A stretch of DNA of 64,000 nucleotides from positions 5,049,501 through 5,113,500 of the forward strand of contig NZ_CP109599.1 in NCBI RefSeq assembly GCF_036231945.1. The letters run 5' to 3'. This document shows, piece by piece, positions 44,894 through 52,695 of this stretch. The stretch comes from Streptomyces sp. NBC_01429 (GTDB taxonomy: Bacteria; Actinomycetota; Actinomycetes; Streptomycetales; Streptomycetaceae). The translations under genes were made by a program, and so were the position numbers. How positions within the stretch are numbered: position 1 is the stretch's first letter; every line of letters begins with the position of its first letter. Below the pieces are notes generated by a model. That model made no database searches and was not told the DNA's origin. It worked only from the letters and a program-made list of their open reading frames with translations.

Positions 44894-45535
44894 GTGACCG
44901 CGGAGACCTCCCAGACGCTCGACCGAGGGCTACGGGTCCTCAAGCTGCTCGCCGACACCGATCACGGCCTGACCGTGACCGAACTGTCCACCAAACTCGG
45001 CGTCAACAGGACCGTCGTCTACCGGCTGCTCGCCACGCTCGAACAGCACGCCCTGGTCCGCCGCGACCTCGGCGGCCGGGCCAGGGTCGGCCTCGGGGTG
45101 CTGCGGCTGAGCCGGCAGGTGCACCCGCTGGTACGGGAGGCCGCCCTGCCCGCCCTGCGCTCCCTCGCCGAGGACATCGGGGCCACCGCGCATCTGACGC
45201 TCGTCGACGGGGCGGAGGCGCTGGCCGTGGCCGTCGTCGAGCCGACCTGGACCGACTACCACGTCGCCTACCGGACCGGATTCCGCCACTCGCTCGACCG
45301 GGGCGCGGCGGGGCGGGCGATCCTCGCCGCCCGGCAGAACGTACTCAGCGAGCCGCGCTGCACTCTCACCCACGGCGAGTTGGAGGCGGGCGCCAGCGGG
45401 GCGGCGGCGGCGCTGGTCGGGGTGACGGGGATCGAGGGCAGCGTGGGCGTGGTGATGCTCGCGGACGCCGTACCGGAACGGGTCGGCCCGCGCGTGGTCG
45501 ACGCGGCGAGGGAAGTGGCGGACGCGCTGCGCTGA
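44894..45535 (+). CDS. IclR-family transcription regulator
   Basis: This 213-aa protein starts at GTG 44894 with AAGGAGAGG at 6 nt. The winged helix (QTLDRGLRVLKLLADTDHG, NRTVVYRLLATLEQHALV) precedes an IclR effector domain (GATAHLTLVDGAEALAVAV, RHSLDRGAAGRAILAA). The effector domain is shorter than the usual 250-aa form. Effector and targets are unknown; the divergent space upstream and the protease gene downstream are candidates. Confidence 0.88.
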   Translation: MTAETSQTLDRGLRVLKLLADTDHGLTVTELSTKLGVNRTVVYRLLATLEQHALVRRDLGGRARVGLGVLRLSRQVHPLVREAALPALRSLAEDIGATAHLTLVDGAEALAVAVVEPTWTDYHVAYRTGFRHSLDRGAAGRAILAARQNVLSEPRCTLTHGELEAGASGAAAALVGVTGIEGSVGVVMLADAVPERVGPRVVDAAREVADALR

Positions 45536-45627
45536 CGGTGGCGGGGCCCCGCACCCCCCCCGCACCCCGCACGCCCGTGACCCGGCCCCTCCCGCCGGGC
45601 TCGGCGCGGGACATAGCGCGCGACAGA

Positions 45628-45633
45628 TAGATT
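45628..45633 (+). promoter_or_regulatory. -10 box giving a probable leaderless transcript
   Basis: TAGATT ends 6 nt before the GTG start at 45640, and no RBS is present. This fits leaderless expression, which is common in Streptomyces. Confidence 0.45.
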
Positions 45634-45639
45634 GACACC

Positions 45640-46428
45640 GTGCTTTCTCGCCTCTCGCGCCCCACGGCCCTCATCCTCTGCGCCGTCCCGATCGTCGCGC
45701 TGTTCGTCGTCGTCGGGGTGGCACCGCTGCCGTACGCCGTGGCGCAGCCGGGGATGACGGCGAACGTCCTCGGCGCGAACGAGGGCCGGGAGGTCATCAC
45801 CGTCAGCGGCACGGCCACCCGGAAGACCGAGGGCCAGCTGCGGATGACGACGATCGAGGCGACCGGCCCGTCCACCGACGTCGACTTCGGCGACGTGGTC
45901 GAGGGCTGGTTCCGCACCGACCGCGCCGTACTGCCGCGCGAGGCGGTCTACCCGTCGGGCAAGTCCGACAAGGAGATCGAGAAGCGCAACGTCCACGACA
46001 TGGTCGAGTCCCAGAACTCCGCGACGACCGCCGCCCTCGCCTATCTCGGCAAGGACGCCAAGTCGGTCGACGTCAGCCTCCACCTCGCCGACGTCGGCGG
46101 CCCCAGTGCCGGACTCCTGTTCGCGCTCGGCATCGTCGACAAGCTCGACGGCGACGGCTCGGGCGGCGACCTCACCGGCGGCCGCACCATCGCGGGTACG
46201 GGCACGATCTCCGGCTCCGGCGAGGTCGGCGCGGTCGGCGGCGTCTCCCTCAAGACCCAGGCGGCGGGACGCGACGGGGCGACCGTCTTCCTCGTCCCGA
46301 AGGCGGAGTGCGCGGACGCGCGGAGCGAACTGCCGAAGGGGATGCGGCTGATCCCCGTCACCACCCTGAAGGGCGCGGTATCGGCGCTCAAGGCGCTGGA
46401 GAAGAACGAGAAGGTCCCGGCCTGCTGA
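45640..46428 (+). CDS. Membrane-anchored Lon-type (S16) serine protease domain protein
   Basis: This 262-aa protein has an N-terminal hydrophobic helix (about 10-35) and an extracytoplasmic region. The Lon proteolytic domain shows the Ser in GGPSAGLLFALGIVD and the partner Lys in GGVSLKTQAA, the S16 Ser-Lys dyad. No AAA+ part is present. It is shorter than YlbL-like proteins, having no obvious PDZ domain. It is probably an envelope peptidase of unknown substrate. Confidence 0.85.
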   Translation: MLSRLSRPTALILCAVPIVALFVVVGVAPLPYAVAQPGMTANVLGANEGREVITVSGTATRKTEGQLRMTTIEATGPSTDVDFGDVVEGWFRTDRAVLPREAVYPSGKSDKEIEKRNVHDMVESQNSATTAALAYLGKDAKSVDVSLHLADVGGPSAGLLFALGIVDKLDGDGSGGDLTGGRTIAGTGTISGSGEVGAVGGVSLKTQAAGRDGATVFLVPKAECADARSELPKGMRLIPVTTLKGAVSALKALEKNEKVPAC

Positions 46429-46494
46429 CCGGCGCCCGGGGTCCGGGGTCCCGGGGGCCGGAGGTCCCCGGGATGAGGCTTACCCCTGGCGAAC

Positions 46495-47006
46495 CTACTC
46501 CTGGCGGAACGCCGGGAAGCCGAAACGCAGGGCGCTGGCAGTGGTGTCGACGAAGGCTTCGGGGAGGGCGTCTGCGTCGATCCAGCGGACTGGGAGTGCT
46601 TGCGGGGTTCGCGGTTCTCGGGTTCGCCGGTCCATTCGTGAGTGGCGAAGACGACCGTGAGGAAGCCGTTCGGGGCTTCGACGCCCCAGGCGCCGTGGAT
46701 GATGTGGGCGACCTTGAGGGACTCGGGCTTCACGGTGAGGCCCGTCTCCTCGTACAGCTCGCGCACAGCGGTCTCCGTGATCGGCTCTCCCGGATCGCTC
46801 TTGCCGACGGGAAGGTCCCACATGCCCTGGCCGAACTTGGCGTTCTCGCCGCGCTGGAGGAGTACGACGCGGTTGGTGGCCTTGTCGTGCACGATGACGG
46901 CCGCGACCAGCAGGGTCATCGAGTCGAGCGCCGGCTTGAGGGCTTGGGAGCGGGCTTCCGTCTGCTGAGCCTCGGGTTTTCCTTCGTCGGGTGGGTTGTT
47001 GGGCAT
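46495..47006 (-). pseudogene. NUDIX hydrolase interrupted by a frameshift
   Basis: The frame from ATG 47006 carries a perfect NUDIX box (GKSDPGEPITETAVRELYEE then TGL) and runs to EWTGEPENREPRKHSQ. The natural C-terminus VRWIDADALPEAFVDTTASA continues in another frame, ending at 46495. One missing base near 46590-46593 (CAGTCC where CAGGTCC would restore the frame) explains it. The intact enzyme would be about 170 aa and hydrolyse a nucleoside-diphosphate derivative. A sequencing error is possible, but damage at an island border is also plausible. No RBS precedes 47006. Confidence 0.8.
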
Positions 47007-47011
47007 GTTAA

Positions 47012-47110
47012 GCCGCGATCCACCGCTCCCGGATCTCCTACGACCAGGTCAAGGCGGTCACCGACCGCCTCCTGGCCGCCACCCACGACGAACGCGCCGC
47101 CCCCTCGGGG
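47012..47110 (+). pseudogene. Coding-like fragment at the island border
   Basis: A plus-strand frame reads like a real protein (AAIHRSRISYDQVKAVTDRL...) but begins directly after a TAA and soon degenerates. It looks like the remnant of a gene cut by rearrangement. I cannot identify the parent gene. Confidence 0.3.
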
Positions 47111-47187
47111 GAACAGGGGCGGCGCGGCCGTCAGGGGGTGAGTAGCTCGTGCGCGGGAAAGAGCGGGTCAGACATGGGTGCCCCTCG

Positions 47188-47988
47188 TTACGGCCGACGG
47201 TAGGTGGTCCAGCGTGCGGCTGCTGCGGCAACGTCTTGAATCCATACGACGTCGGGCGCGTCTGCGGCGATACCGGCCCACAGCCGCTCTTGGGCGGTCG
47301 CGAAGACGTCCAGGGCCCGCCGGGGCGCGGTGGACCATGCGGGCGTCTTGGCGGCCCACTGCTCGGCGTCTGCGGGGCTGTGGCCGGCCGAGGTGAGCCA
47401 GACGACCCAACAGGCGGCGTCGATCCATGCCGCGCCGCGCGTCGGCCATGCCCAGTCGACGACGCGGGCGGCGTTGTTGCTGATCAGCACGTTGTCGGGG
47501 TGCCAATCGGTATGCAGCAGGGTTTCGCCGCGCAGTAGGTCGGTGTCGTCGGGGTCGTCGATGTACTCGGCGAGCCGCTGCTCGACGTGCTTCAGTTCCA
47601 GGTCGATCGGGGCGCTGACGCCGGAAAGCGTGATGATCGCCTCGGCGACGAGTGGCAGGTCGTCGGAGTGCGGCCGGTAGTCCGCGGGTCGACCCTCGAC
47701 ATGCTCGAAGCCGAGCAGATCCCAAGTGCCGTCGTTGATCCTCCAGAGCAGGCGGGGGGCGAGGGGGGCCACGGAAGGGTTGATCGTGGCCTCGCGGTTC
47801 TGTGTCCACGCGCGAGGGTGATCGGTGTTCATCCCTTTGACGAAGACGCGGCCGGCGCGGGTGTCGAGGGTGGCGGCAACCTCGCTGTTAAGTCCCTTGT
47901 CGGCGGTGGCTGTTGCGTAGATAGGGCCGGTGCGAGCCTCGACGGCCTCGCGGGTGGCGGCGGGTAGGTCATCCCATTGCAGTCTCAT
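47188..47988 (-). CDS. Aminoglycoside-phosphotransferase-fold kinase-like protein
   Basis: This protein of about 266 aa has the APH catalytic loop LLHTDWHPDNVLI (HxDxxxxN) and the metal-binding ARVVDWAWPTRGAAWIDAA. The N-lobe is short, with VFVKGM as the probable ATP-binding Lys. ATG 47988 is taken; GTG 47997 is an alternative and neither has a good RBS. It lies 85 bp after the RiPP precursor, past a hairpin. It could tailor the peptide, confer immunity, or be unrelated. The substrate is unknown. Confidence 0.8.
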   Translation of the reverse strand: MRLQWDDLPAATREAVEARTGPIYATATADKGLNSEVAATLDTRAGRVFVKGMNTDHPRAWTQNREATINPSVAPLAPRLLWRINDGTWDLLGFEHVEGRPADYRPHSDDLPLVAEAIITLSGVSAPIDLELKHVEQRLAEYIDDPDDTDLLRGETLLHTDWHPDNVLISNNAARVVDWAWPTRGAAWIDAACWVVWLTSAGHSPADAEQWAAKTPAWSTAPRRALDVFATAQERLWAGIAADAPDVVWIQDVAAAAARWTTYRRP

Positions 47989-48029
47989 GGTCACCACGGC
48001 GGGGAGTGTAGGGGGTCGGGCGGGGCGGC

Positions 48030-48060
48030 CGAGGCCGCCCGCGCGGGTCGGGCGGCCTCG
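48030..48060 (-). terminator. Hairpin after the RiPP precursor gene
   Basis: CGAGGCCGCCCG and CGGGCGGCCTCG form a 12-bp stem with a 7-nt loop, 14 bp past the precursor stop. It may end the operon or limit read-through into the APH-like gene. Confidence 0.6.
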
Positions 48061-48073
48061 GGATCGGAGGGGG

Positions 48074-48202
48074 TCAGTTGTACGGGTTGTCGTCCCCGCA
48101 GCCCCTCATGACGTCGCCACCGGCGACGGCGTCGAGGTCGACGACCTCGACGTCTTCCTCGGTGTCCGGTCGTGCCGTGATCTCTACAGCGGTTGCGGTC
48201 AT
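48074..48202 (-). CDS. Candidate RiPP precursor peptide, 42 aa
   Basis: ATG 48202 is preceded by GAGAGGAA at 8 nt, a better site than many neighbours have. The N-terminal 30 residues form an acidic leader (EEDVEVVDLDAVAGGD). The C-terminus is VMRGCGDDNPYN, with one Cys and Tyr, Asp and Asn residues that could be modified. It starts 16 bp after the radical SAM stop and is followed by a hairpin. Small size, acidic leader with a GG-containing junction and position beside a SPASM enzyme make it the likely substrate. I know of no described product with this core. Confidence 0.8.
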   Translation of the reverse strand: MTATAVEITARPDTEEDVEVVDLDAVAGGDVMRGCGDDNPYN

Positions 48203-48218
48203 GTGCGTAATTCCTCTC

Positions 48219-49319
48219 TCAGGCGTGTTGGCAGTAGCGGTTCAGTGGTGCGTCGGCGCGGCGGTACATCTTCACGAGGGGCATGCACTTGGTGCACTTT
48301 TTCTGAAGCGCACAGCCGGTGCACGCGTCCTGACGCTGAAGCGCTCGGTCGGCGATGCCGCCGAGCCGCGCCAATCCCGCAACACCCTCTTTGAGCAGTG
48401 GTATCGGGTGGTCACGGGAGACTTTGCAGACGGACGCCAGGCCGAAGGGATTCACGTTCAAGGACGTGTGGCCGGCGTCGCATCCGGTGAAGGGGGTTTC
48501 GTTGCGGATGTGCTCGGGGGCCTGCTCGTCGAGGGGGTCGGCGCCGCCGTCGAAAGTGGGCGACATGTTGCCGTACTCGCGGACCCGTGAGGCGTAGCGG
48601 TGGGCGAGTGCCCGCATGGCGTCGGCCTCGTGGGCGTTCCGACGCGTGATGATCACACTCAGCGATAGCGGTAGATCGGCCTCGCCGGCGGCGGAGAGGC
48701 CGCGCATGAAGTGGTCGAACGCGCCGCGGCGTCGTGTGAATCCGTCGAACGTCTCTGCTGTGGCACCGTACACGCTGAGCGTTACCCGGTACGGGCGGCG
48801 CGTGGTGAGTAGTTCGAGCATCTTCGGCCGGTCCAGGGTGGATCCGTTCGTCAGGATCTCGACCATCATTCCGAGGTCGTACGCGAGCGCGTACGTCTCC
48901 GGGAAATGTCGGTCGACGGTGCACTCGCCCCCGCCGAGTTCGATCCACACGATTCCGGCGTCGCGCAGGATGTGTAGCAGACGCTCACGGGGTTCCCATA
49001 AGAGCCCCTCGTGCACCTTGTTGCCGTAAACGCAGTGGGTACAGTTCCAGTTGCATCCGTTGTTGACCTCGTATGAGGCGCGGCCGTGGCCGTACGGGGA
49101 TGGCTCGCGAATCAGCAGGGCCTCGCCGGGCCTGCGGTGGCTGATGTCGAGTCCCCATGTGCGCTGAACGCGGTTGGACAGCCATGAGGGCATCGTGCCG
49201 TTCGATGCCGCGTCGCGCAGTTCGAGGTACCGGTGCGCCGGGATCTTCAACCCGGCTGTGTTTCCGGGGCGGAGTATCAAGTAGTCGTCCAGGAACGGAC
49301 TTGCGATCAGGTCGTACAT
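48219..49319 (-). CDS. Radical SAM/SPASM peptide-modifying enzyme
   Basis: This 366-aa enzyme starts at ATG 49319 (TTGGAGGCGCC just before). Residues about 1-80 form a small N-terminal domain that may bind the leader. The radical SAM motif CNWNCTHC is Cys89, Cys93 and Cys96, and the GGE motif reads LGGGEC. The C-terminal SPASM block has seven Cys: C-x12-G-x4-C, then CTGC-x5-CTKC, then a final YCQHA. Such enzymes use auxiliary 4Fe-4S clusters to form thioether, C-C or similar cross-links in peptides. It lies upstream of the 42-aa precursor in the same operon. Confidence 0.92.
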   Translation of the reverse strand: MYDLIASPFLDDYLILRPGNTAGLKIPAHRYLELRDAASNGTMPSWLSNRVQRTWGLDISHRRPGEALLIREPSPYGHGRASYEVNNGCNWNCTHCVYGNKVHEGLLWEPRERLLHILRDAGIVWIELGGGECTVDRHFPETYALAYDLGMMVEILTNGSTLDRPKMLELLTTRRPYRVTLSVYGATAETFDGFTRRRGAFDHFMRGLSAAGEADLPLSLSVIITRRNAHEADAMRALAHRYASRVREYGNMSPTFDGGADPLDEQAPEHIRNETPFTGCDAGHTSLNVNPFGLASVCKVSRDHPIPLLKEGVAGLARLGGIADRALQRQDACTGCALQKKCTKCMPLVKMYRRADAPLNRYCQHA

Positions 49320-49400
49320 GGCGCCTCCAACAGGCCAGGGGGACATGGAGAGGTCTTGTCCGGCTACGCTCGGCCTCGGCGGGTCGGCCCGGGGTCTATC

Positions 49401-49895
49401 TCACTCCGGGGCGGCCCGTTCGATGCGCTGGTCAGACGTGGTACGTCGTGCCCAGCGCATCGCGCCCCGCTCGTGGCATTCGCGTACGTGCTCGGTGACT
49501 GCTGCTTGGTTGGCGCTGGCGGCGAGGGGGTCGAACATGACCAGGATTCGGACCGGCCCGCCAGCCTCGACCACGTCCAGCCATGACCGCGTGGCAGGCA
49601 GGCCGAGTCGTCGCTCGCCGTCGCCGTAGTCGAGCCACGGTGTGCCCTGCCGTATGCGGATGCGGTGACCGATGGTCGGCGGGGGGCCGTCGTGCGGGCC
49701 GAGGTACAGCGCTTCGGCGAACGCCTGCATGCCCTCACGGATGCTGTCGACGCTCTCATTGTCGAGGCGCGGCGGCGCGTGGTACGCGAGCAGTTGGGCG
49801 ACGGGGAACACGTAGTCGTGGTGCACGCCGGTCGCCGGACGGATTCCGGCGACGAACCCGGGGCCGGGTGGTGCCTTTGCTTCCGGCACTGTCAC
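49401..49895 (-). CDS. Uncharacterised 164-aa protein of the radical SAM operon
   Basis: The start GTG 49895 overlaps the ATPase stop (GTGA), with GGTGAAGG upstream. The protein is soluble, with no signal or membrane helix. Visible blocks are GVHHDYVFPVAQLLAYHAPP, IREGMQAFAEALYLG and GPVRILVMFDPLAASANQA. I recognise no family. Coupling to the ATPase and the radical SAM gene suggests a role in the same pathway or its control. Confidence 0.75.
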   Translation of the reverse strand: MTVPEAKAPPGPGFVAGIRPATGVHHDYVFPVAQLLAYHAPPRLDNESVDSIREGMQAFAEALYLGPHDGPPPTIGHRIRIRQGTPWLDYGDGERRLGLPATRSWLDVVEAGGPVRILVMFDPLAASANQAAVTEHVRECHERGAMRWARRTTSDQRIERAAPE

Positions 49896-50323
49896 GATGC
49901 CTTCACCTCTGCCCATACGATCTTTCCGAATGGGCGGTCGAGGACGCCCCAGGTTGTGCGGTCATCCACGATGAACATGCCGCGGCCCCGTTGACGCTCT
50001 ACGGACTCCGGCTTGAAACGGAGCGAAGCGCGTCGGGTGTCGTGTACCTCGATCCTGACAAGGTCGGGGCCGTGATCGAGGGCGACGAGCAGGGAGTCGC
50101 CCGGTTCCGTGCCGTACCGGATGGCGTTGGTGACGATCTCGGACACGACGAGTAGCACGTCGTCGAGCAGGTCGCCGCCGATGGTGGGTCCATGGAACGC
50201 GACGTACTCGCGTGCGAAATCGCGGGCTGCCTTGGCGGATTCCTGAACCGCGTCGAGTACGAGCCGCGGCGGGGGGCCCATCAGGGCCCCCGCGTTGGGG
50301 GTGGGGGGCATGGTTCTGGTCAC
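49892..50323 (-). CDS. RsbW/SpoIIAB-like HATPase (anti-sigma-type)
   Basis: This 143-aa protein starts at GTG 50323, overlapping the previous stop, with GGAGGG at 7 nt. The N box is VVSEIVTNAIRYG, the G1-like box is VRIEVHDTRR, and RGRGMFIVDDRTTWG supplies the later ATP-lid Gly motif. It is a stand-alone GHKL ATPase of the kind abundant in Streptomyces, often next to Scr1 HTH and DUF397 genes (WhiJ/AbaA-like loci). Confidence 0.85.
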   Translation of the reverse strand: MTRTMPPTPNAGALMGPPPRLVLDAVQESAKAARDFAREYVAFHGPTIGGDLLDDVLLVVSEIVTNAIRYGTEPGDSLLVALDHGPDLVRIEVHDTRRASLRFKPESVERQRGRGMFIVDDRTTWGVLDRPFGKIVWAEVKAS

Positions 50324-50634
50324 CTCTCGCCCTCCGGGGCCACCGGGGATGGGGAGCCCGCGGGGAGGCTGGCGAGAGGCTGGGGGGTTTGGTGCCGCTC
50401 GCAGGGGTCGGGGATCTGGTGGGCGCAGATGAGCAGCCGCGCCGAGGGCCGTACGTGCATGAACGTGCCGCCGGTCGCCAACGTGATGATGGGGGCGCCG
50501 GCGTGCAGCCGTTCGTCCAGGACGTTGGAGACCTCGCGCCATTCGTGGTCGTCGTAGACGACGGCGCCTGTCGTGACGCGGTGCGCGCAGGTGAAGCCGA
50601 GGAACGCGTATCCGGCAAGGGCGGGGGCCGTCAT
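50320..50634 (-). CDS. Uncharacterised 104-aa protein
   Basis: ATG 50634 overlaps the stop of the 46-aa gene (ATGA), and its own stop overlaps the ATPase start. It reads GYAFLGFTCAHRVTTGAVVYD, then EVSNVLDERLHAGAPIITL, with a Pro-rich tail. I do not recognise the family. Coupling on both sides makes it a genuine operon member. Confidence 0.72.
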   Translation of the reverse strand: MTAPALAGYAFLGFTCAHRVTTGAVVYDDHEWREVSNVLDERLHAGAPIITLATGGTFMHVRPSARLLICAHQIPDPCERHQTPQPLASLPAGSPSPVAPEGER

Positions 50635-50771
50635 GCGGTCCCCGCGATCGGGTCGAGCGGCGCGGGCTCGCCACCGCTCATCAGTCGGGACAGCTCGCCG
50701 AGCAGCCGCTCGGAGTCGTCACCGGTGAGTACGAGATGTGCCTCGGTGGTCTCCTGACGGTCCGTCGTCAT
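50631..50771 (-). CDS. Small 46-aa protein leading the operon
   Basis: The frame MTTDRQETTEAHLVLTGDDS runs from ATG 50771 to a stop that overlaps the next start by 4 nt. It is acidic and helical (ERLLGELSRLMSGG). No strong RBS is seen. The coupling is the main support. Confidence 0.6.
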   Translation of the reverse strand: MTTDRQETTEAHLVLTGDDSERLLGELSRLMSGGEPAPLDPIAGTA

Positions 50772-50795
50772 TCGCGGCGGGATGTAGCCAGCAGC

Positions 50796-51143
50796 CTCGT
50801 CACTCCTTTGTGGTGCACGAGCTGGCGCAAGGACGCCGCCACGATCATCGGCCCGCTCCTGGGCCTACCCGACTTTCCCTGTCTCGACCTTCCCCGCCCA
50901 CGGATCACCACCAGCCACCCCCATGGCTACCTCTGGAAGCGCGACCACGTCGCCCCTTGGCTCGGCAGAGCCCCCGTCGCCTGGATCGACGACGACTTCA
51001 CCGCCCTCGACCACGCGTGGGCTGCCGAACGCGCGGCCAGCGGCCATCCGACGCTACTCGTGCAGCCCGATCCGTACGCCGGGCTGAAACCGGACCATCT
51101 TGCTGGGGTCCGGGAGTGGGCCGCTCACCTGGGGCAAGTGTGA
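50796..51143 (+). pseudogene. HAD-family hydrolase, 5'-truncated
   Basis: The frame encodes the C-terminal half of a HAD-like protein: PLWCTSWRKDAATIIGPLLG, LPDFPCLDLP and HVAPWLGRAPVAWIDDDF, the last being the acidic motif IV. The N-terminal DxDG nucleophile motif and start region are missing. The sequence upstream instead is the head of the opposite-strand operon. The break near 50790 therefore marks where the operon replaced the 5' half. Confidence 0.7.
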
Positions 51144-51154
51144 GAGGCCCGGGC

Positions 51155-51361
51155 TCAGTTCTTCGACGCGTACGTCACGAAGTCGCCCCAGGAGCCGGGT
51201 GTGAAGCCTAGGTGGGGGAGGTGGATGTCCTTGGAGTCGCGGATGTGGACGGTGCCGGGGGTGACGGCGGCCTCGACGCAGGACGGGCCATCGGCCGTGC
51301 TGTAGCTGCTCTTGAACCAGTTCAGCCCGGGACCGTCCTTGGTAGAAGGCTTGGTGGTCAT
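51155..51361 (-). CDS. DUF397 protein
   Basis: This 68-aa protein has the family signature WFKSSYSTADGPSCVEAA, then VHIRDSKDI and FTPGSWGDFVTY. ATG 51361 overlaps the Scr1 regulator stop (ATGA), so the two are co-translated. Partners of this kind form HTH/DUF397 pairs that act like toxin-antitoxin or developmental switches in Streptomyces. Confidence 0.92.
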   Translation of the reverse strand: MTTKPSTKDGPGLNWFKSSYSTADGPSCVEAAVTPGTVHIRDSKDIHLPHLGFTPGSWGDFVTYASKN

Positions 51362-52239
51362 GTCTCTCCCAGTGCTTTCTCGATAAAGGCCAGCGACTCC
51401 CGAGGAGCGAGAGCCTGCGCTCGGATAATCCCATAGCGCATGTCGAGGATCTGGGCCTCTTTGGGATCGGAGATCACACGGCTGACGAGCTGGACCTCGC
51501 TCAGGCCGACGGTCTTGCCGTCATTGAGCTTGAGTAGCCGGAACGGTCCATCGAGACCTGCGTTGTCCTCACGGCTCAGAGGCAGTACCTGAAGGTCCAC
51601 GTTCCGCAACTTGCCCACCTCCAGCAGGCGTTCGAGCTGCTGTCGCATCACCATTCTGCCCCCGACAGGGCGTCGAAGCGTCGCTTCGCACTGCACAAAG
51701 CTGAAGACCGGGTGCGGCTTGGCTGCGTCGACGAGCGCCTGACGTGCCATGCGCGCAGCCACCCGCTGTTCCAGTTCATCTGCGGTGAACAACGGTCGTC
51801 GAGTTCCGAACACAGCCCGCGCGTACGCCTCGGTCTGCAACAGGCCGTCGATGACGGAGTTGTTGTAGGAGCCCAGCTCGACCGCCCTGGCCTCCAACTT
51901 CTTCACGTCCCTGACCTTCTTGGGATACCTGGCCTCGATCACGTCCAGCTTCATCGCGGCGATCTTGCCGCCCGCCTTCAGGACCGTGTCCGCCTTGTCC
52001 AGGAACTCCGGTCGGGGGATGCGTTTTCCGGCCTCCACCTTGTAGACCTGGTTCTCGCCGTACCCGATCGCCACCCCGAACTCGGCCTGGCTCAACCCCT
52101 CCGACATGCGCCAGAGCTTGATCTGCCGGCCCACCGCCGCGATGACGCCGCGGGACTCGTCGTCCGGATCGGTCTCCCAATCCGGCTCGTCCGTTCCCTC
52201 CGCCGCGCCGCTGTCCGTACCGCCGCTGTCCACGCCCAT
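51358..52239 (-). CDS. Scr1-family XRE helix-turn-helix regulator
   Basis: This 293-aa protein starts at ATG 52239 with GGAGGTG at 7 nt. An acidic tail (1-28) is followed by the XRE domain (LWRMSEGLSQAEFGVAIGYG, about 42-100) and the Scr1/DUF5753 domain (YNNSVIDGLLQTEAYARAVF to GIIRAQALAPRESL). It is first in a two-gene operon with DUF397. With the nearby RsbW-like ATPase this makes a WhiJ-like triad. Confidence 0.9.
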   Translation of the reverse strand: MGVDSGGTDSGAAEGTDEPDWETDPDDESRGVIAAVGRQIKLWRMSEGLSQAEFGVAIGYGENQVYKVEAGKRIPRPEFLDKADTVLKAGGKIAAMKLDVIEARYPKKVRDVKKLEARAVELGSYNNSVIDGLLQTEAYARAVFGTRRPLFTADELEQRVAARMARQALVDAAKPHPVFSFVQCEATLRRPVGGRMVMRQQLERLLEVGKLRNVDLQVLPLSREDNAGLDGPFRLLKLNDGKTVGLSEVQLVSRVISDPKEAQILDMRYGIIRAQALAPRESLAFIEKALGET

Positions 52240-52347
52240 GCGTACACCTCCGAAACGTGACCTCGGTACGTAATCCCCCAGCCCTCGCGAAAGGTCACGG
52301 CGTACACCCCGGACAGATCCCGGACAGAACCGCGCCGGGCCCGCCGG

Positions 52348-52695
52348 TCAGAGCCAGCGCCGCGCCGCCTCGACGCAGTCGTCGATGCCGGTGTTGAACG
52401 CGACGGCGGCCTGGGGGGCGTAGCGGTGGGTGAGGTTGAGGACGCGTTCGAACTGGACGAGGTTCTCCGGCCTGCGGACGCCGCCGCCGACGAGGACCAC
52501 GTCCCACGGGCGGTCGGTCAGCTGCGCCACGAGGGGCGGTTCGGATGATTCGTCCGGGGTGATCAGGGCCGTGGCCGTGTCGATGCCGAGCTTCTCGAAC
52601 TGGGCCATTTGGAGATCGAGGCCCTTGAGGAGAGCGTCCGCGTCGATCCCGGGCATCGTATGTGGGTCATATCCAACAATCAGTACAGAAGGCAT
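52348..52695 (-). CDS. Conserved hypothetical protein, Rossmann-like
   Basis: This 115-aa protein shows VLIVGYDPHTMPGIDADALL and DRPWDVVLVGGGVRRPENLV, with alternating beta/alpha structure and a Gly-rich loop. No signal peptide and no clear family role. It stands alone between the Scr1 pair and the osmoprotectant operon. Confidence 0.75.
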   Translation of the reverse strand: MPSVLIVGYDPHTMPGIDADALLKGLDLQMAQFEKLGIDTATALITPDESSEPPLVAQLTDRPWDVVLVGGGVRRPENLVQFERVLNLTHRYAPQAAVAFNTGIDDCVEAARRWL

